Below, in pieces: positions 31,640-44,385 of a stretch of 64,000 nt of DNA. The notes beneath the pieces were generated by a model. The model had not been told where the DNA came from. It made no database searches and saw nothing but the letters and a program-made list of their open reading frames with translations. A program made the translations under genes and the position numbers. The stretch's first letter is position 1. Each line of letters starts with the position of its first letter. Source of the DNA: Zygnema cylindricum (lineage: Eukaryota > Streptophyta > Zygnematophyceae > Zygnematales > Zygnemataceae); contig JBBHKE010002180.1 in NCBI GenBank assembly GCA_037447655.1, forward strand, positions 1 through 64,000. Reading direction: 5' to 3'.

Positions 31640-33040
31640 AATCATCCGTGATAGTAAGCAAATACCTCTTCCCTCCAACTGAAGGATCTTTAGCTGGTCC
31701 CCATATGTCAGTCTGAACTAGCTCTAACATATTTTCTCCCTTAAAGGTTACAATTTTGGGAAAAGGCAGTTTGTGAGTTTTCCCTTCAGCACACCCACTA
31801 CAATCATCTAAAATTTAGTTATTTTCAAATTGAATTCCTTCTGCTACTCCGTTTTTTTTCATTTGTTTCAATCTATCAAAATGCACATGCCCCAACCTTT
31901 TATACTACATCACTATTCATTGACAAAAATATACAAAACTTCTTTCTTTCAATTGCTTAAGGCGACTTGGAACATTCCTTGACTTCCCTTTCCAACTATA
32001 AAACAAACCTCATTCTGAAAACTTATTTTAAACTCAAATTGTATAGTTCTAGCCTCAAATTTGTTTTCATCTAACACAAATGTAGAGATCAGATTTTTGT
32101 TTAGGTGAGGGATGTACAAAACATATGACAAAGTTACTATGGGTTTTTGGAATTTTTATGAGTTTTGTGAACCACTTTCTGTCCCTACACATGCATAGAT
32201 GTCTTGGAGTCAATTATCTAACCATCGTTGAGTGCTTTTTTCATACCTCTGACGGCACACTTTTGCACTTTTGCCTTCTGTTTAATTCCATGTCATTTTC
32301 TTCTAGCTGTTCATTGAGGAGAAGCTCCTCCAACTTCCATGTCATTTTCTTCTAGCTGTTCATTGGGGAGAAGCTCCTCCAACTCCTCATCTGGTCTCTA
32401 CTCTTCGTCCCATTGATCCCCATTAACTTGTGTAGCTACAAGAGTTTTTTTTTACCTCCTTGAATTTAATTTGCTTGTCGATCCTTGATCCCGAGTTCCG
32501 CCAACCTGCTGCAATATGCCATGACATGATATTTTTGAAGGCCGTCTTCCACATCCATCTCCTCTTCCTCCTCCACTAAAATTCTTGTAAGGTTTCTTCC
32601 ATTCTTGATTCTTCCAATCTGTCAATGCTCTTAGTGTTTGGATGACTTCCTCGGCGAAGCTCTATAGTTCTTTTCCTAACTAAAATCATCCCTACAATGA
32701 TGTTTCAGTTCCATCGGCGGCTTGATATGTATTTAACCTTGTTTAGAATGTTTCGATATTCATTGGGAAGTTTTATGTTTAGTGTGTTGACTTTCTGTTT
32801 TTCAGTTTCTACCTTTCTTGCACTCTCAAGCTCAACAAATAATTTTGCAAGCTCATTGCAAAATTCTATCATACTCCCTCCCTTGTACACATAAGCTTTC
32901 AGTTTCTGGTCTGCTTGTACCACTCTTGTACTCATTCACAAAGGATTCCCATATCTCAGCAAATTTTGTGACATTTATGAGAGAGAGTGTTATGGCTTTA
33001 ATGACACTCATAAGAATGAGATGTTTTGCTACTTTGTGTT
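31640..33040 (-). pseudogene. Degraded copia gag-pol remnant
   Basis: On the minus strand from 33040: MSTRVVQADQKLKAYVYKGG and FCNELAKLFVELESARKVE (gag, 32935-32705), a decayed knuckle and protease zone, YVLYIPHLNKNLIST and GSQGMFQVALSN (protease-integrase linker, 32131-31949), and integrase start (EGKTHKLPFPK.., TDIWGPAKDPSVGGK) near 31800-31670. It is related to the copia elements at 36-50 kb but older. A 45-bp direct duplication (CTAGCTGTTCATTG.GGAGAA) lies at 32303-32385. Confidence 0.7.
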
Positions 33041-33059
33041 GAAAAAGTAATTCTCAAGT

Positions 33060-34010
33060 CACTAGTTTATTTTTTTGGACTTTCGATAGGAGAGAGAGAG
33101 TTCGGCAAAGAGCCACCATGGCTGACTCCTTAGCACATTAGACTAAGGAGAAAGAGAGAGAGACAGAAGGAGAACTTAACAAAAGATATAGACTGTTTTG
33201 GATTTTATCCGAGGTTCTACGACATATAAAGTAGTTTTTTTTTATCGGTAGAGTTTTAGAATAAACAATACAGATATAAGGTTTGAGAATTATTTAAACA
33301 ATTTACAAGTGGATATTTGTATTTAACGACGAACCTACGAAATAGTAAATACGAAACAGGAAAAGTACAACAGCCTCAAAGTACAAACAGTCGCAAAGAA
33401 CATTGCTCGCCGCCGAAATCGAACGCACGATATCGATTGGGAAATTACGAGCGGACGGTCCGCGTGGGCGTCGGCATACCGGAATGGCTCTTTTTGCGGC
33501 TTATCCCAAAGAGGCGACAGATTGACACGTGGCAAGTCGCCACAGGTTCGCTGAGGGAGACGGGACAAAACTGTGGTGTCTAGCATGTAAAGTACATCGT
33601 CCTCATTGGTGTCTTATAGAAGCTGTACAAACCATACCACGACTAATGTACCTTCCTTGTACAAATTGTACGCTAGATTATTTTTATTGATAGATAATTT
33701 ACTTGATTGGAACGTAGAAAATTTTCTAATCCCTCTCTCTCTCAAAAGGCATCTGTAAAAAGAGGTTATCTTTGAATAACCATAACATTTCGCCCTCGTG
33801 AGCGTTTTCAATGATTCTTTTACAACCATAACATTCCGTTCAGGTGAGCGTTTCTAGTGATTCTTTTTGTGACGAACTCACGGGAGTGTTACCTTCAATG
33901 AGGTGAAGTTGGTCAACATTATTACTTGTTTGGATGGCTGCTATTTTTGTTCAAACTAAAATGGGTCTGGGCTATCTTAGAAGATTAGGTTGAGTTGCGC
34001 ATTCTACAAG
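33060..34010 (+). repeat. Diverged copia LTR-like sequence, plus orientation
   Basis: The 3' part (33790-33970) resembles the end of the LTRs at 42012 and 54754: ATAACATT.CG, GTTTCTAGTGATTCTTTTTG, ACTCACGGGAGT, TGGATGGCTGCTATT. The part at 33380-33600 resembles their GC-richer centre (GACACGTGGCA). The following GGTATAGAGCCCCC could be a decayed PBS. Borders are unclear. 34011-34274 holds nothing recognisable. Confidence 0.4.
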
Positions 34011-35074
34011 GGTATAGAGCCCCCAGATTATCACTTTGTTTTTGTATGTCCAGATTGCAGTATTTTTTTTTTCTGTTTAGCTCAGACTGGTTTGGTCCCT
34101 GTCATCACCAGTGTTGCCGCAACCTTCCCCTATTTTTTTCCACTTTCCGTGGTAACTATCTCACTGTCATCGCCGACACTTTCGTTCCTCCTCTGGTAAA
34201 TCCTAAGGATCTTGAGAACCAAACTCTTTCAAAATCGGCTGGAGGTCACATTATTGCTCTTGAAACTATACCTCAAATATGATTTTCGAATAAGGCATCC
34301 TCGATCATCATTTCATAGTAAACAAACCGTGTTCCATCAAATATTGGTACCCTAGAAGGTGGGCCCATAACGTGAAACTCCATAGTCCTACAAAATGTGC
34401 AGCTTAGATGAAGCCTTTAGGATAGCCTTCAATCACTTCAATTTCCACAATAATTAATGCCACCTTGGCAAGCTACAACTCTAACCAACTTCTCCCTTGT
34501 GAAGTCAAGACTCCGTTGAGTCCGTAGTATAAAGAATGATTGAAATTGCTCCACTTTGTAGTTAGATATGGTTTTTCAAAGACAACAGTTATATACATAT
34601 TGCCTCTTTGAGAGAAGACATGTAAAATCCTCTCAAAAATGTTTAGGTCCTAGTCTACCTACTCACTAAGCCTATATAGTAAACCCTTCGCCGGTTTAGG
34701 GATTGTATCCTATATATAGCTACATTCCTAGAGTACACTAGCCGCAATAGAATTTGTACGGTCGTTGTACGGCAATAGCAAGGAAGAATAACTTTCCACA
34801 TCCGACTCCATGGTTTTGTCTCATTCTTCTTCGGCAACATGTGGGGTATTGCCATATGTCAATATGTAGTTCTTTTGGCTTAAGTTGTCAATTTAACTAC
34901 TCTTGGAAGTAGCGCTCACGCATGCCGTCAAATCTCATTATGTCTTCTATTATCGTCTTATATAGTGCGCTGAATGTTTTGTGCGCATGTAATGTTCTCT
35001 TTTTCTATGTGCCCCCGTTTAGTTTAAACCGTCAAAAGATTTAATGCGCGCAAAACGTCCATATGGCTAAATAA

Positions 35075-36105
35075 TGCAACTCTGAGACCTCCATTGGCCC
35101 TCAGAGTAAGCAGCTCACACGAAACATCTAGGATAACCATGACCCCTTTGTGTTTCAGCAAAAATCATTGCCACCTTGGAAAACAAAAACTCTGACCACC
35201 TCCGCTACAATAAAATTAAGACTCCATTGAGTCGATAGAAAAAAGAATCTCTGAATTTTCTCCACTGAGCAATAAGTTATGGAGGGTCAAAGTTGACCTT
35301 TTGTATAGAAGCATGGAGGGTCAAAGTTGACCTTTTGTATAGAAGCTCTCCCACAGAGAGGGTCTTCTCTAGTAAAATTTTTTAAGTCCTATCTCACTCT
35401 AAAACTCTATCTACTGAAGTACGTCACCAAAAATAATACTGTGTTGTACAGAAAGGTACAGGTACCGGTGTACTTTCTGTACAACCATTGAACGACATGG
35501 CCAACAAGTCGGCACATGTCATATTTGGATTCATTCCTGTAATCCCCGGAGATGTCGCAATCCAATGTGGTTGTGCCACGTGTCAATCGATGCGGTAGTG
35601 ATCTTAAGCCGCCGAATTTCTATTTCAGGATCTCGACATCCTTTGCGGCCGTCCGATAAAACCGAATTTCAATCGTAGCCGTTATAAATACTTGCGCGAT
35701 ATTTGTTTCGCTGTCGAAACAAAATGCGCGGTATCCGTTTGGAAACTGTATCGTACTCCGTAGTTTACAAAATTGTATATATGCATGTCGTATATAGTTT
35801 CAGTTAAGTGAATTAGTTCACTTCTAGATGTATAAATATCTATCAAACCCTATAGCATTTAGCATTGGTCCTAGACTAATAGGATAAAGCTGACCACAAG
35901 GCTCTTTTTAGTAACCTACTAAAAAAGACTGATTGTCTCTCTTTGGACACCACTGGCAGCCATGGCTCTAGCTCCCTTTTCAACCTTTAGTGACTGCGAA
36001 GAGTGTGGGAGCTGAAGAGAGGAGTTAGAGGCAGACTGCCTTCGGCTTCTTTTCAACTTTTTATTTTAGACCTAGAAAATACTAACATAACCATTAATTT
36101 TTGCA
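35075..36105 (-). repeat. 3' LTR of copia 35075-41423
   Basis: 1031 bp, TGCAACTCTG..AATTTTTGCA. It lacks the tRNA-like module found in its 5' partner: after AGGATAAAGCTGAC (35881-35894) only 9 unrelated bases precede CTTTTTAGTAACC. A hairpin ATTTGTTTCGCTGTCGAAAC lies at about 35701-35722, inside GCGC-flanked sequence. AGGGTCAAAGTTGACCTTTT is tandemly duplicated near 35283-35345. Confidence 0.85.
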
Positions 36106-36135
36106 CTCCCCTTATTTTCTAATCACTCTTTAATT

Positions 36136-39100
36136 TCATACCACACTTCTCTGACAGAAAATTAGCTCAGGGGAAGGCACAGGTTTGGTCATCATATTTG
36201 CTTCCACTTGGCTATCTGGTCTATACTCTAAACTGATTATTTTGTTTTCTTCCTTCTCTCTAACAAAGATGAGTCTAATGTCCCTGTGTTTGGCTTTAAA
36301 ATGATGTTTAGGATTGGCAGAAATAGCGATTGCTGTTTGATTATCACAAAAAAAATTATGCACACCACTCTTAAGGTGACCAAGCTCACTAAGCAAAGAC
36401 TTGACCCACATCAATTCTTTTCCAGCAAAGCAAGAGGCCATATACTCAGCCTCCATGGTGGACTGAGAAATAACTTTTTGTTGTTTGCTACTCCAACAAC
36501 AAGCCCCATCACCCACATATAATACATATCCAGAAGTACATCTCCTCATCGGAGCATCACCATAACCAGCATCACTCCAAGTAGTGATGATACTATTCCC
36601 CCCACCCAAATGCAACCATAGATCCCTAGTTCCTATCAAATATCTAAGGACTCTCCTAGCTGCCTTTCAATCTCTCTTAGTGGGAGCAGGTAGAATTCTA
36701 CTCAGTACTCTTACAGCTGCAGCTAAATCGGACTGGGAACAATTCATAAAAAAGATTAGGCTTCCCAGTACTTGCCTGTAATGAATAGTCTGAATGAACT
36801 TCTGTTCTTTGGGACCTTATTCTTTGTCTAAGATTATGACTCCTTCTTCCAAACTCCCCTCACTTCCCTTTTTTAACTCCATTGGAGTTGTACAATTATT
36901 ACCCTTATCCATTTGAAACCCTTCCAATAGTTTCCCTATTGCTTTTTTTTGAGTCAGTCTTATAATCTTTCTTTCTCCGTCTTTTACTACTTGAATTCCC
37001 AAAATATATCTTGCCTTCCCCATATCCGTCATCTCAAATCTCCCCTTAAGATCAATTTTCAGTTTATTCATTTTGTCCATTGATTTACGTAAAACAAGCA
37101 AATCATCAACATAAATTGCAATAAATATAACACCTTCCCCATCTTCAATAACATAGATTGAGTGATCTGAACTGATCCGGATATATCCCACACCGCTAAC
37201 AAACTCATCAAGCTTTTTATTGGCGCCTGTTTCAAACCATAAAGAGATTTAATCCGCCGCCATACCTTACTCTCCTCTCCTTGCTCCACAAATCCTTCAA
37301 GTTGCCAGATGAAGATCTCCTCATTTAATTATCCATGCAAAAAGGTTGTCTTGATGTCCATCTGGTGCACCTCCTTGTCTTCCGCTGCTGCCAAACTAAA
37401 AAGTATGCGGACAAAGGGAAATTTGACGACCGAGGCAAAGGTTTCTTCGTAGTCGATTCCCTCTTTCTGTATAAATTCTTTTGCCACTAACCGAGTCTTG
37501 TAGCGCTCAAAGGTGTTATCTGGGTTCAGTTTTAATTTGAACACCCACTTACAACCGATTAGTTTTCGGTTAGGTAGACAATCCACCAGCTCCCAAGTAT
37601 CGGCTGTTATAATTGAGGCCATCTCCTCATTGATGGTTGTCTTCCACCAGTTCCTTTCTGGACAATTCACCGCCTCTCCATAAGTCTGAAGGTCATCCGG
37701 ATGAGATAGTTTTGTTACCTTGTTATTAACATGGTTTTCTTTCAACCTTTTGCTACTTCTCCTTCCTCCCTCAAAATTTGGGGTCGGAATAGATGGTTCT
37801 CTTGGGTTCTTTCGAACAATCTCGGTTCTCCCATATCCCTCAATTCCCAATCAACTTCCACCACGTCTTCCGCTTCGAGTAGAGTTGTCACTGGAGTTTC
37901 CGCGGCTGAGTCCATCTTGATCTGATTTGTACCAGTAAGAATGTCATCTTCTCTAAAACCTGGATAGTTAGAAAGCTCAAAGTCATCGGAATTTTTTGAC
38001 TCAAATCTGATTTTTACTGACTTTGTATATTTGAAGGGATCCATAGACTTTCCTTCATCCAAAACTACTAGATGCTTTACTAAGATTATATCTTTTTTTT
38101 TTTAGATCATAAACTCTGTATCCTTTTACATCCTCATCATATCCTAATAAATACCCCGGTTTTCCTTTAGGATCTAGCTTCCAATTAGACCGATCTGTAT
38201 CTAGACTGAACACTTGACTGCCGAAAACCTTTAAGTGAGATATGTCTGGTTTCCGGCTGGTCCATCTCTTATAAGGTGTTTGGCCTTATATTGTTGAAGT
38301 AAGAACTTTATTTTTGAGTTAATTAGCACAGTTTATTTCTTCGGCCCAAATCTTCTTATCCGACAACATAAATCTAGCACTATCACTTAGTGTCCTATTT
38401 AATCTTTCAACTACCCTATTCTGTTACGGGTTTTCTAGAATTGTCTTTTGGTGTTGGACTTCATCTGCCTTCAAAAAATCCTCAAACTGGTTAGAGGTAT
38501 ACTCTCCAACATTGTCACTCCTTACTCTCTTGATTGGGGTTTCATGGAGTTTTTCACTCCATGCTTTATATTGTCTAAAACATTCTTGAGCTTCTGACTT
38601 AAAAAAAAAAAAACACCCTGGAATACCTAGATTCATCATAAATCTCTTCCCCCCCCGGTGAAGGCACTTTTTCGGTCCCCAAATATTTGTGTGTACTAAA
38701 TTTAGAATCTTTTCTCCCTTATGGTGGCAGTTTATGGGAAAGGTAACATGCTTTGCCTTGAGCACATCCACTACAATCTCTTAGACTCAAACTCTCACCG
38801 AACTGAATTCCTTCTACTACTCCCATCTTTTTCATCTCACTTAGCTTATCTAGATTCACATGCCCAAGCCTCTTATGCCATAACATTATATCATGACAAC
38901 CAGCTTAAAATCAACCTAAACATCCCTTGGCTACCTTTTTCAACTGTGGTATAAATTTCCCTCTCAAAACTAGCAGTAAAGACTCATTTCCTAGTCCTAG
39001 TATCAAAACCCTTATCATCAAATACAAATGTAGAGATGACGTTTTTGTTCAGCTCCGAAATAAACAATACATCGGAGAATGTAACTATGGGTGTCTTTCT

Positions 39101-40370
39101 TTCTACTAACACTTTCAGATCTACCGATCCTACAAGAGTAGTAGTGACTATCCTCCCATCCCCATACTCTATCTCTACAGTGGGAATATTTCTTATGTAA
39201 GTGAAAAAGTGTTTATCCTTACAAATGTGCATGGAGGCATCTCAATCTACAATCCATCCTGCTTCACCTTTCAATCCACCGAAAACACATTTCTGCTTTT
39301 GTGGAATTTCGACCTCGTTTTTTGCCTCTAACTCCTCATCGAATAAGAGCTCATCGTCCTCGTCTTTGGATACCACCTCATGTACCGGTGTCACATGGGC
39401 TTTTTTCTTTCCAATCGGGGTTCCACCAGTCTGCCCCTCCTTTAACCGCAGCTTGGCTAACTTAGTGCACTCCGCCATATAGCGCCCTGGTTTCTTACGA
39501 AAATGACACAAACCCTTAGGAGCCCTCGGTCCGAACTCGTTGGTCTAAATTTTTTGTCACCCCCCTCCATAACTTCCGACCAGTTTCTTGGAATTATTGT
39601 TCCTCCAATCAGTCCCAACTGCCAATGCTTGCCCACTCTTTCCTCCCCTTTGGATCTCAATCGTAATATCCCGAACGAGAATCATCCCTACCACTAAATT
39701 CTATATCCACCTTGAGTTCGGCAAGTCCTGCACATAGTTGATTATGTTATCGAACTCATCTGGTAACTTCATGAGCAAACAGTTAACCTTCATCTTTTCA
39801 GATTCAACCTGTCAAGCACTCTCTAGCTCCATGAAAAGTGTTGCGAGCTCATTTTAAAAATCCAACATCTTCCCCCCCTTGTATACATATGCGTCAATTT
39901 TCTGATTAGCAAACTGCTGTTGCTGAATAGTACCACTTCGGTTCATCTGTATGAGAGCCACCCTAAGATCGGATGCACTCTCTACCTGCAAATGACGAGA
40001 TGCAAGCCCTTGAGTAAGATGGCAAAGGATGAAGTGCTTTGCCGCCATATTGTTGTAGTCCCAATTATCAGTATCATTCTCCTCTTTCCTCGAAATAGGT
40101 GACATGAATGCCGAGCCGGTTGCTATTAGTGTGACCGTCTCCCTCTCCTTTCCTTTGTCCACCAGCTCTCATCTTTTGTTTCCTCCGTAGGAGATGGATC
40201 TGCATCTTTGGTGAACCTGCTTCCTGTAAACCTTGGAGGGATCCCAAGACTACATGGACTCCTTACCCGTCCACTCACTATTCTCCAAAACCTTTTCTCA
40301 CATAGAGCTCCTGTCACCATACTTTCCCAGTATATGAAGCAATTTCCATTGAAGATGGGCACCCTAAAGG
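36136..40370 (-). pseudogene. Copia gag-pol polyprotein, many breaks
   Basis: In order on the minus strand: gag (40370-39854; VPIFNGNCFIYWES, QLTQGLASRHLQ), knuckle zone (39511; CHFRKKPGRYMAEC, with the second Cys and the His lost), linker (39232-38984), integrase (38771-38424; TNIWGPKK, ETPIKRVRSDNVGEYTSNQF), RT (37850-36817; WKTTINEEMASI, GCKWVFKLKL, YVDDLLVLRKS) and RNase H (36639-36136; WSDAGYGDAPMRRCTSGYVL, STMEAEYMAS, CDNQTAIAIS). At least six stops or shifts separate these. The gag start that should lie in the 5' LTR is followed by a stop created by the mutated LTR end. Order PR-IN-RT-RH confirms copia. Confidence 0.85.
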
Positions 40371-40384
40371 GTGGGCCCATAACC
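40370..40384 (-). promoter_or_regulatory. Copia PBS, initiator-tRNA anticodon arm
   Basis: The minus strand reads GGTTATGGGCCCACC, directly adjoining the 5' LTR. It is complementary to the GGUGGGCCCAUAACC segment of plant tRNA-iMet. Confidence 0.75.
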
Positions 40385-41423
40385 TACAACTTTGAGACCT
40401 CCATTGGCCCTTAGAGTAAGCAGCTCACACGAAGCCTCTAGGATAACCCTGACCCCTTTGTGTTTCAGCAAAAATAGTTATCACCGTGGTAGACAAAAAC
40501 TATGACCACCTCTACCCCAGTAAAGGCAAGACTCTCATGAGTCGTTAGCAAAAAGAAGCTCTGAATTTTTCTCCCCTGAACAATAAGTTATGGAGGGTCA
40601 AAGTTGACCTTTTGTAAAAAAGGTCTCTTGCAGAGAGGGTCCTATCTAGTAAATTTTTATATGGCCTATCTCACTCTAAAATTCTATCTTCTAAAGTACA
40701 GCACCAATAATAATATTGTGTCGTATCGAAAGGTATAGGTGTTATTGTACTTTATGTACGACCATTGAACAACATGGCCAACAAGTCGACACATGTCATA
40801 TTTGGATTCGTTCTTGTAATCCTCGGAGATGCCGCAATCCAATTTGGATGTGCCACCTATCAATCAATGCGCCGCTGACCGCAAACCACCAAAATTCTAT
40901 TCCGCCATCTCGGCATCCTTCGCGGTCGTCCGATAAAACCAAAATTCAATCGTAGCCGTCATAAATACTTGCGCGATATTTGTTCCGCTATCGAAACAAA
41001 ATGCGATGTCGGTTCGGCCGGTACTGCATCGTACAAAACTCTATCTATGCATGTCGTATGTAGTTTCAGTTAAGTTAATTAGTTCACTTCTAAATGTATA
41101 AATATCTATGAAACCCTATAGCATTTAGCATTGGTCTTAGACTAATAGGATAAAGCTGACAGCTACCTGCCAACTTGACGAACGACAGGTACCAGGATCA
41201 AATCCTGGGTTGGTCAAGTATCTTTTTAGTAACCTACTAAAAACAACTGCCTGTCTCTCTCTAGAGAGCACAGGCAGCTATGGCTCTAGCTCCCTCTTCA
41301 ACCTTCAGTGATTGTGACAAGTGTGGGAGCTGAAGAGTGGAGATAAAGGCAGATTGCCTTCGGCTTCTTTTCTACTTATTATTTTAGACTTAGAAAATAC
41401 TAAAATAACCATTAATTTCTTCA
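40385..41423 (-). repeat. 5' LTR of copia 35075-41423
   Basis: 1039 bp. It retains the tRNA-like module (41144-41220) with T-arm-like CCAGGATCAAATCCTGG and outer arms CTTGAC/GTCAAG. The 3' LTR of the same element lacks it. Confidence 0.85.
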
Positions 41424-41460
41424 AATAACACCCTATCTATGTATCAATTTCTTTTCAACA

Positions 41461-42006
41461 AATGGATACGGATGATGGCTACGGATGAAGATTACTTTGA
41501 CTTGTAGGGAATTTTTAGGACCAAGTTCAATCCTTTATCAGTTCAACTCTTTTGGTAGGGACAACTCTATCGCTCTCTCCCTCTTTCCTCCTTAGCTACT
41601 AGAGATGCAACCATGGTCTCTTATTCTCTCTCTTTTTATCTCTCTCTCTCTCTCTCTCTCTCTACAAATCTTGGAGTCGGGTAAATATAAATGGATAACA
41701 AAATACAATATCTTTTTCCAATATATGTGATAAAATAAAGGGTTGGGTTAACAATATAACGCATGGACAAAAAGGAAAATTTGTTTAATGAGAGATGACG
41801 CGGGTCGAGGCTCACAAAAAATGATGTTGCGATCGACCGTGTTGAAGGCGTTAGCGATGTTCACAAAGAGAAACACCCAATCCGGATGCATGCCGAAGCT
41901 TTATCGGATGATATGTAATTCTACAAACAATATTATTGCTTGTATTATTTTAAACTAGGGCATGACATGTAGTATAGTGTATTGCATTGTTTGTATACAA
42001 GATGCC
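41461..42006. other. Spacer with (CT)n and a LINE RT scrap
   Basis: A (CT)n run lies at 41639-41663. On the minus strand, 41890-41817 encodes MHPDWVFLFVNIANAFNTVD, an RT motif A of the LINE family with the catalytic Asp changed to Asn. Otherwise nothing is seen. Confidence 0.6.
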
Positions 42007-42011
42007 ATATA

Positions 42012-43069
42012 TGTTGAAATTAATAGATTTCTAGAGTATTTTTTGGGTATAAATATGATGGTATAAAAGGAAAAAAAAAGTACGGACAGCTTGCCTCCAC
42101 CACCTCTCTCTAGCCCCCATACTTGTAGTAGTCACTGAAGGTTAGAGAGGGTGGTTTAACCATGGTTGCCTTAGTTTTATAGGCAGTTATTTTTAGTTTA
42201 CTAAAAAGAGACCTAACAGACCCAAGACTTGATCCCGGTATTGATCTTGGTACCTACCGTTCGTCAGGTCAGTCGCTAACTGTCAGCTTTATCCTATTAG
42301 ACTAGGACCAATGCTAAATGCTATATGATATGATAGATATATATTTATTTACGAGTGAACGAATTCATTTAACTGAGACTGTATACAACATGCATAGATA
42401 CAGTTTTGTAAATGTACGAAGTACGATACTATTTTGAAATGGATACCACGCATTTTGTTTCGACAGCGAAACAAATATCACACAAGTATTTATTGCGGTT
42501 GAGATTGCGTTTTGGTTCATAACCGACAACGCACATCATCGGCGGGATCTCGGAATTGTCACTTTGGCGTTTAGTGACGTGGCATGACCTGGTGCCACGT
42601 TGAGAGATAACATCCGGTCGCGGGAATTCCGAGGAACGTATGGACGAGTGAAAAGTGGACACGCGTCCGTTTAATAGCCTTGTCGTAGATAGGCCGTACA
42701 AAAGGTACACAAGCGGTAGTACATTTTGGAATGGTACAATATTGTGATTGGTCCGTACTTCAGTAGATAGGAGTTATCTGAGGGAATCACGACTTAGAAA
42801 ATTTAGGTAGGCAGCCACCTCTCTCTTTGAGAGTTTGTACAAATTGGTATTTTTAGTGCCTCATAACTTATCGAGTGGTTAGGCGTTTTCAGAGATTCTT
42901 TTTCCTATGGACTCAAGGGAGTCCAAGCTGCACACGGGTGCAGTTAGATTGTTTGCTTATCTGCTTGGGTAGCAGTGGTTGCCATTGAAAGTGGGTTAGT
43001 TAAAAATTATCTAGAGGCTTCTTGTATAATGTAGTCCAATGGTAGTCCAATGGATGAAACAAAATTGCA
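42012..43069 (+). repeat. 5' LTR of outer copia
   Basis: 1058 bp. It contains the tRNA-like module in antisense (about 42209-42290) and the hairpin TTTTGTTTCGACAGCGAAAC at about 42454. The gag start codon (ATG at 43050) lies 20 bp before the LTR end. Confidence 0.85.
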
Positions 43070-43084
43070 GGTTATGGGCCCACC
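43070..43084 (+). promoter_or_regulatory. Outer copia PBS, initiator-tRNA anticodon arm
   Basis: GGTTATGGGCCCACC immediately follows the LTR end (..TTGCA). It is identical to the PBS of the two minus-strand copias and lies in the gag frame (VMGPP). Confidence 0.75.
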
Positions 43085-44385
43085 CTCTAGGGTGCCCATC
43101 TTTAATGGATCAGGGTTTATCTATTGGGAAGCTATGATGACTGGAGTTTTGTGTGAAAAACGATATTGGGGTATTGTTAGTAGACAAGTGAAACGTCCAC
43201 CTCAGGGAACACCACCAGGATTTTGTAGAAAAATGTTTTTCTGTAGCAACATCTGCTGCAGCAAAGGAGGCACATGATTGGGACAGCAGTGTGTCCAAAA
43301 AGGGGAAAGAAAAGGAGACACCTCTTACTCCTATTGCTTCTATTCCCACGACACCCGGAGCAGCGATTGTGAAGACCGTGAAGACCGATACTCAAATTTG
43401 GGAAGACACCAACATGGCTGCCAAGAACTTCATTCTGAGACACCTCACACAAGCTTTGACAACTCCTCACCTTAACGTTTACAAGACCGAGGAGTTGTGG
43501 GTGAGTTTGATAGAGATCTATAAAGCTGATACAATTCAGGAGCTCCTATTGGCAGAGCAAAAGCTGGGAAATTATACTTACAAAGGGGGAAAGATGTTAG
43601 ACTGCTGTAATGATCTTTTTTGTTTGTATATAAAGATGGAGAGCGTCGGATGGACAGGTACAATGAAGATGAAGGTTAACAATCTTATCATGAAGTTACC
43701 CGACGAGTATGAGAATATAGTGTACAGAGTACAAGAAATGACTAATAGTTCATGGAAGTGGAAAACAGTGGTCCGCGTAATACTTCTGCATAAGAACACG
43801 ATTAAAATCAGGAGAGGAGGAAAGAGCGTTCAAGCTCTAGCCGCCGGAGGGAATAGGTGGAAACGGGACCTGAAAAAACCATATAAAAGAGAAAGGGTTC
43901 AGCTTGGAGGACCAAGGCCCCCAAAGAGACTATGTCATTTTTGCAAAAAGTCGGGACACTTTACTGCGGATTTTGTCAAGCTATCGCAGCTGAGGCTCCA
44001 AGAGAACCATAGAGGAGGATCTTCCACTGGAAAGAAAAAGACACTTTTAATCACAAAGGTGACAAGAGAGACCGAGGACGAGTCCTTGGAGGAGGATCGG
44101 GAGCTTCTTCTTGACGAGAGTCTGGAGGAGAAGGAGATCCCTCGGAGACACAAGTGTGCCCTTGGAGCAATTCGGGAAGCTCCACATGAAGGATGGATCA
44201 TAGACTCAGGTGTATCCATGCATTTGTGTGGTGACAAGAACCTCTTCACTAAGCTAAAGAAAATCCCTACTGTATAAAAAGAGTATGGGGATGGGAGAGT
44301 GGTTACTACACATCTAGTGGGATCAGTAGATCTGAAAGTCTTAGAAGAGGGTAAGACTTCTAAACTCACATTTTCAGATGTACTC

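Larger units (their letters stand above)
35075..41423 (-). mobile_element. Complete but decayed Ty1/copia, TSD AATAA
   Basis: LTRs are 35075-36105 (3') and 40385-41423 (5'). The target duplication AATAA is at 35070-35074 and 41424-41428. The polypurine tract is AGAAAATAAGGGGAG on the minus strand next to the 3' LTR. A PBS complementary to the initiator tRNA anticodon arm lies at 40370-40384. The polyprotein is present but broken. The 5' LTR terminus has mutated from TG to TA. Confidence 0.9.
34275..41460 (-). mobile_element. Old copia 5' end, split by a younger copia
   Basis: A minus-strand gag start (MGPPSRVPIFDG, 34371-34280) is followed upstream by a PBS-like GGTGGGCCCATAAC (34358-34371) and an LTR beginning TGAAACTCC at 34373. 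The LTR is interrupted at 35069 by the element 35075-41423 and resumes at 41429, ending CTTTTCAACA at 41460. The AATAA duplicated on both sides marks the event. Only the gag start of the old element remains. Confidence 0.7.
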
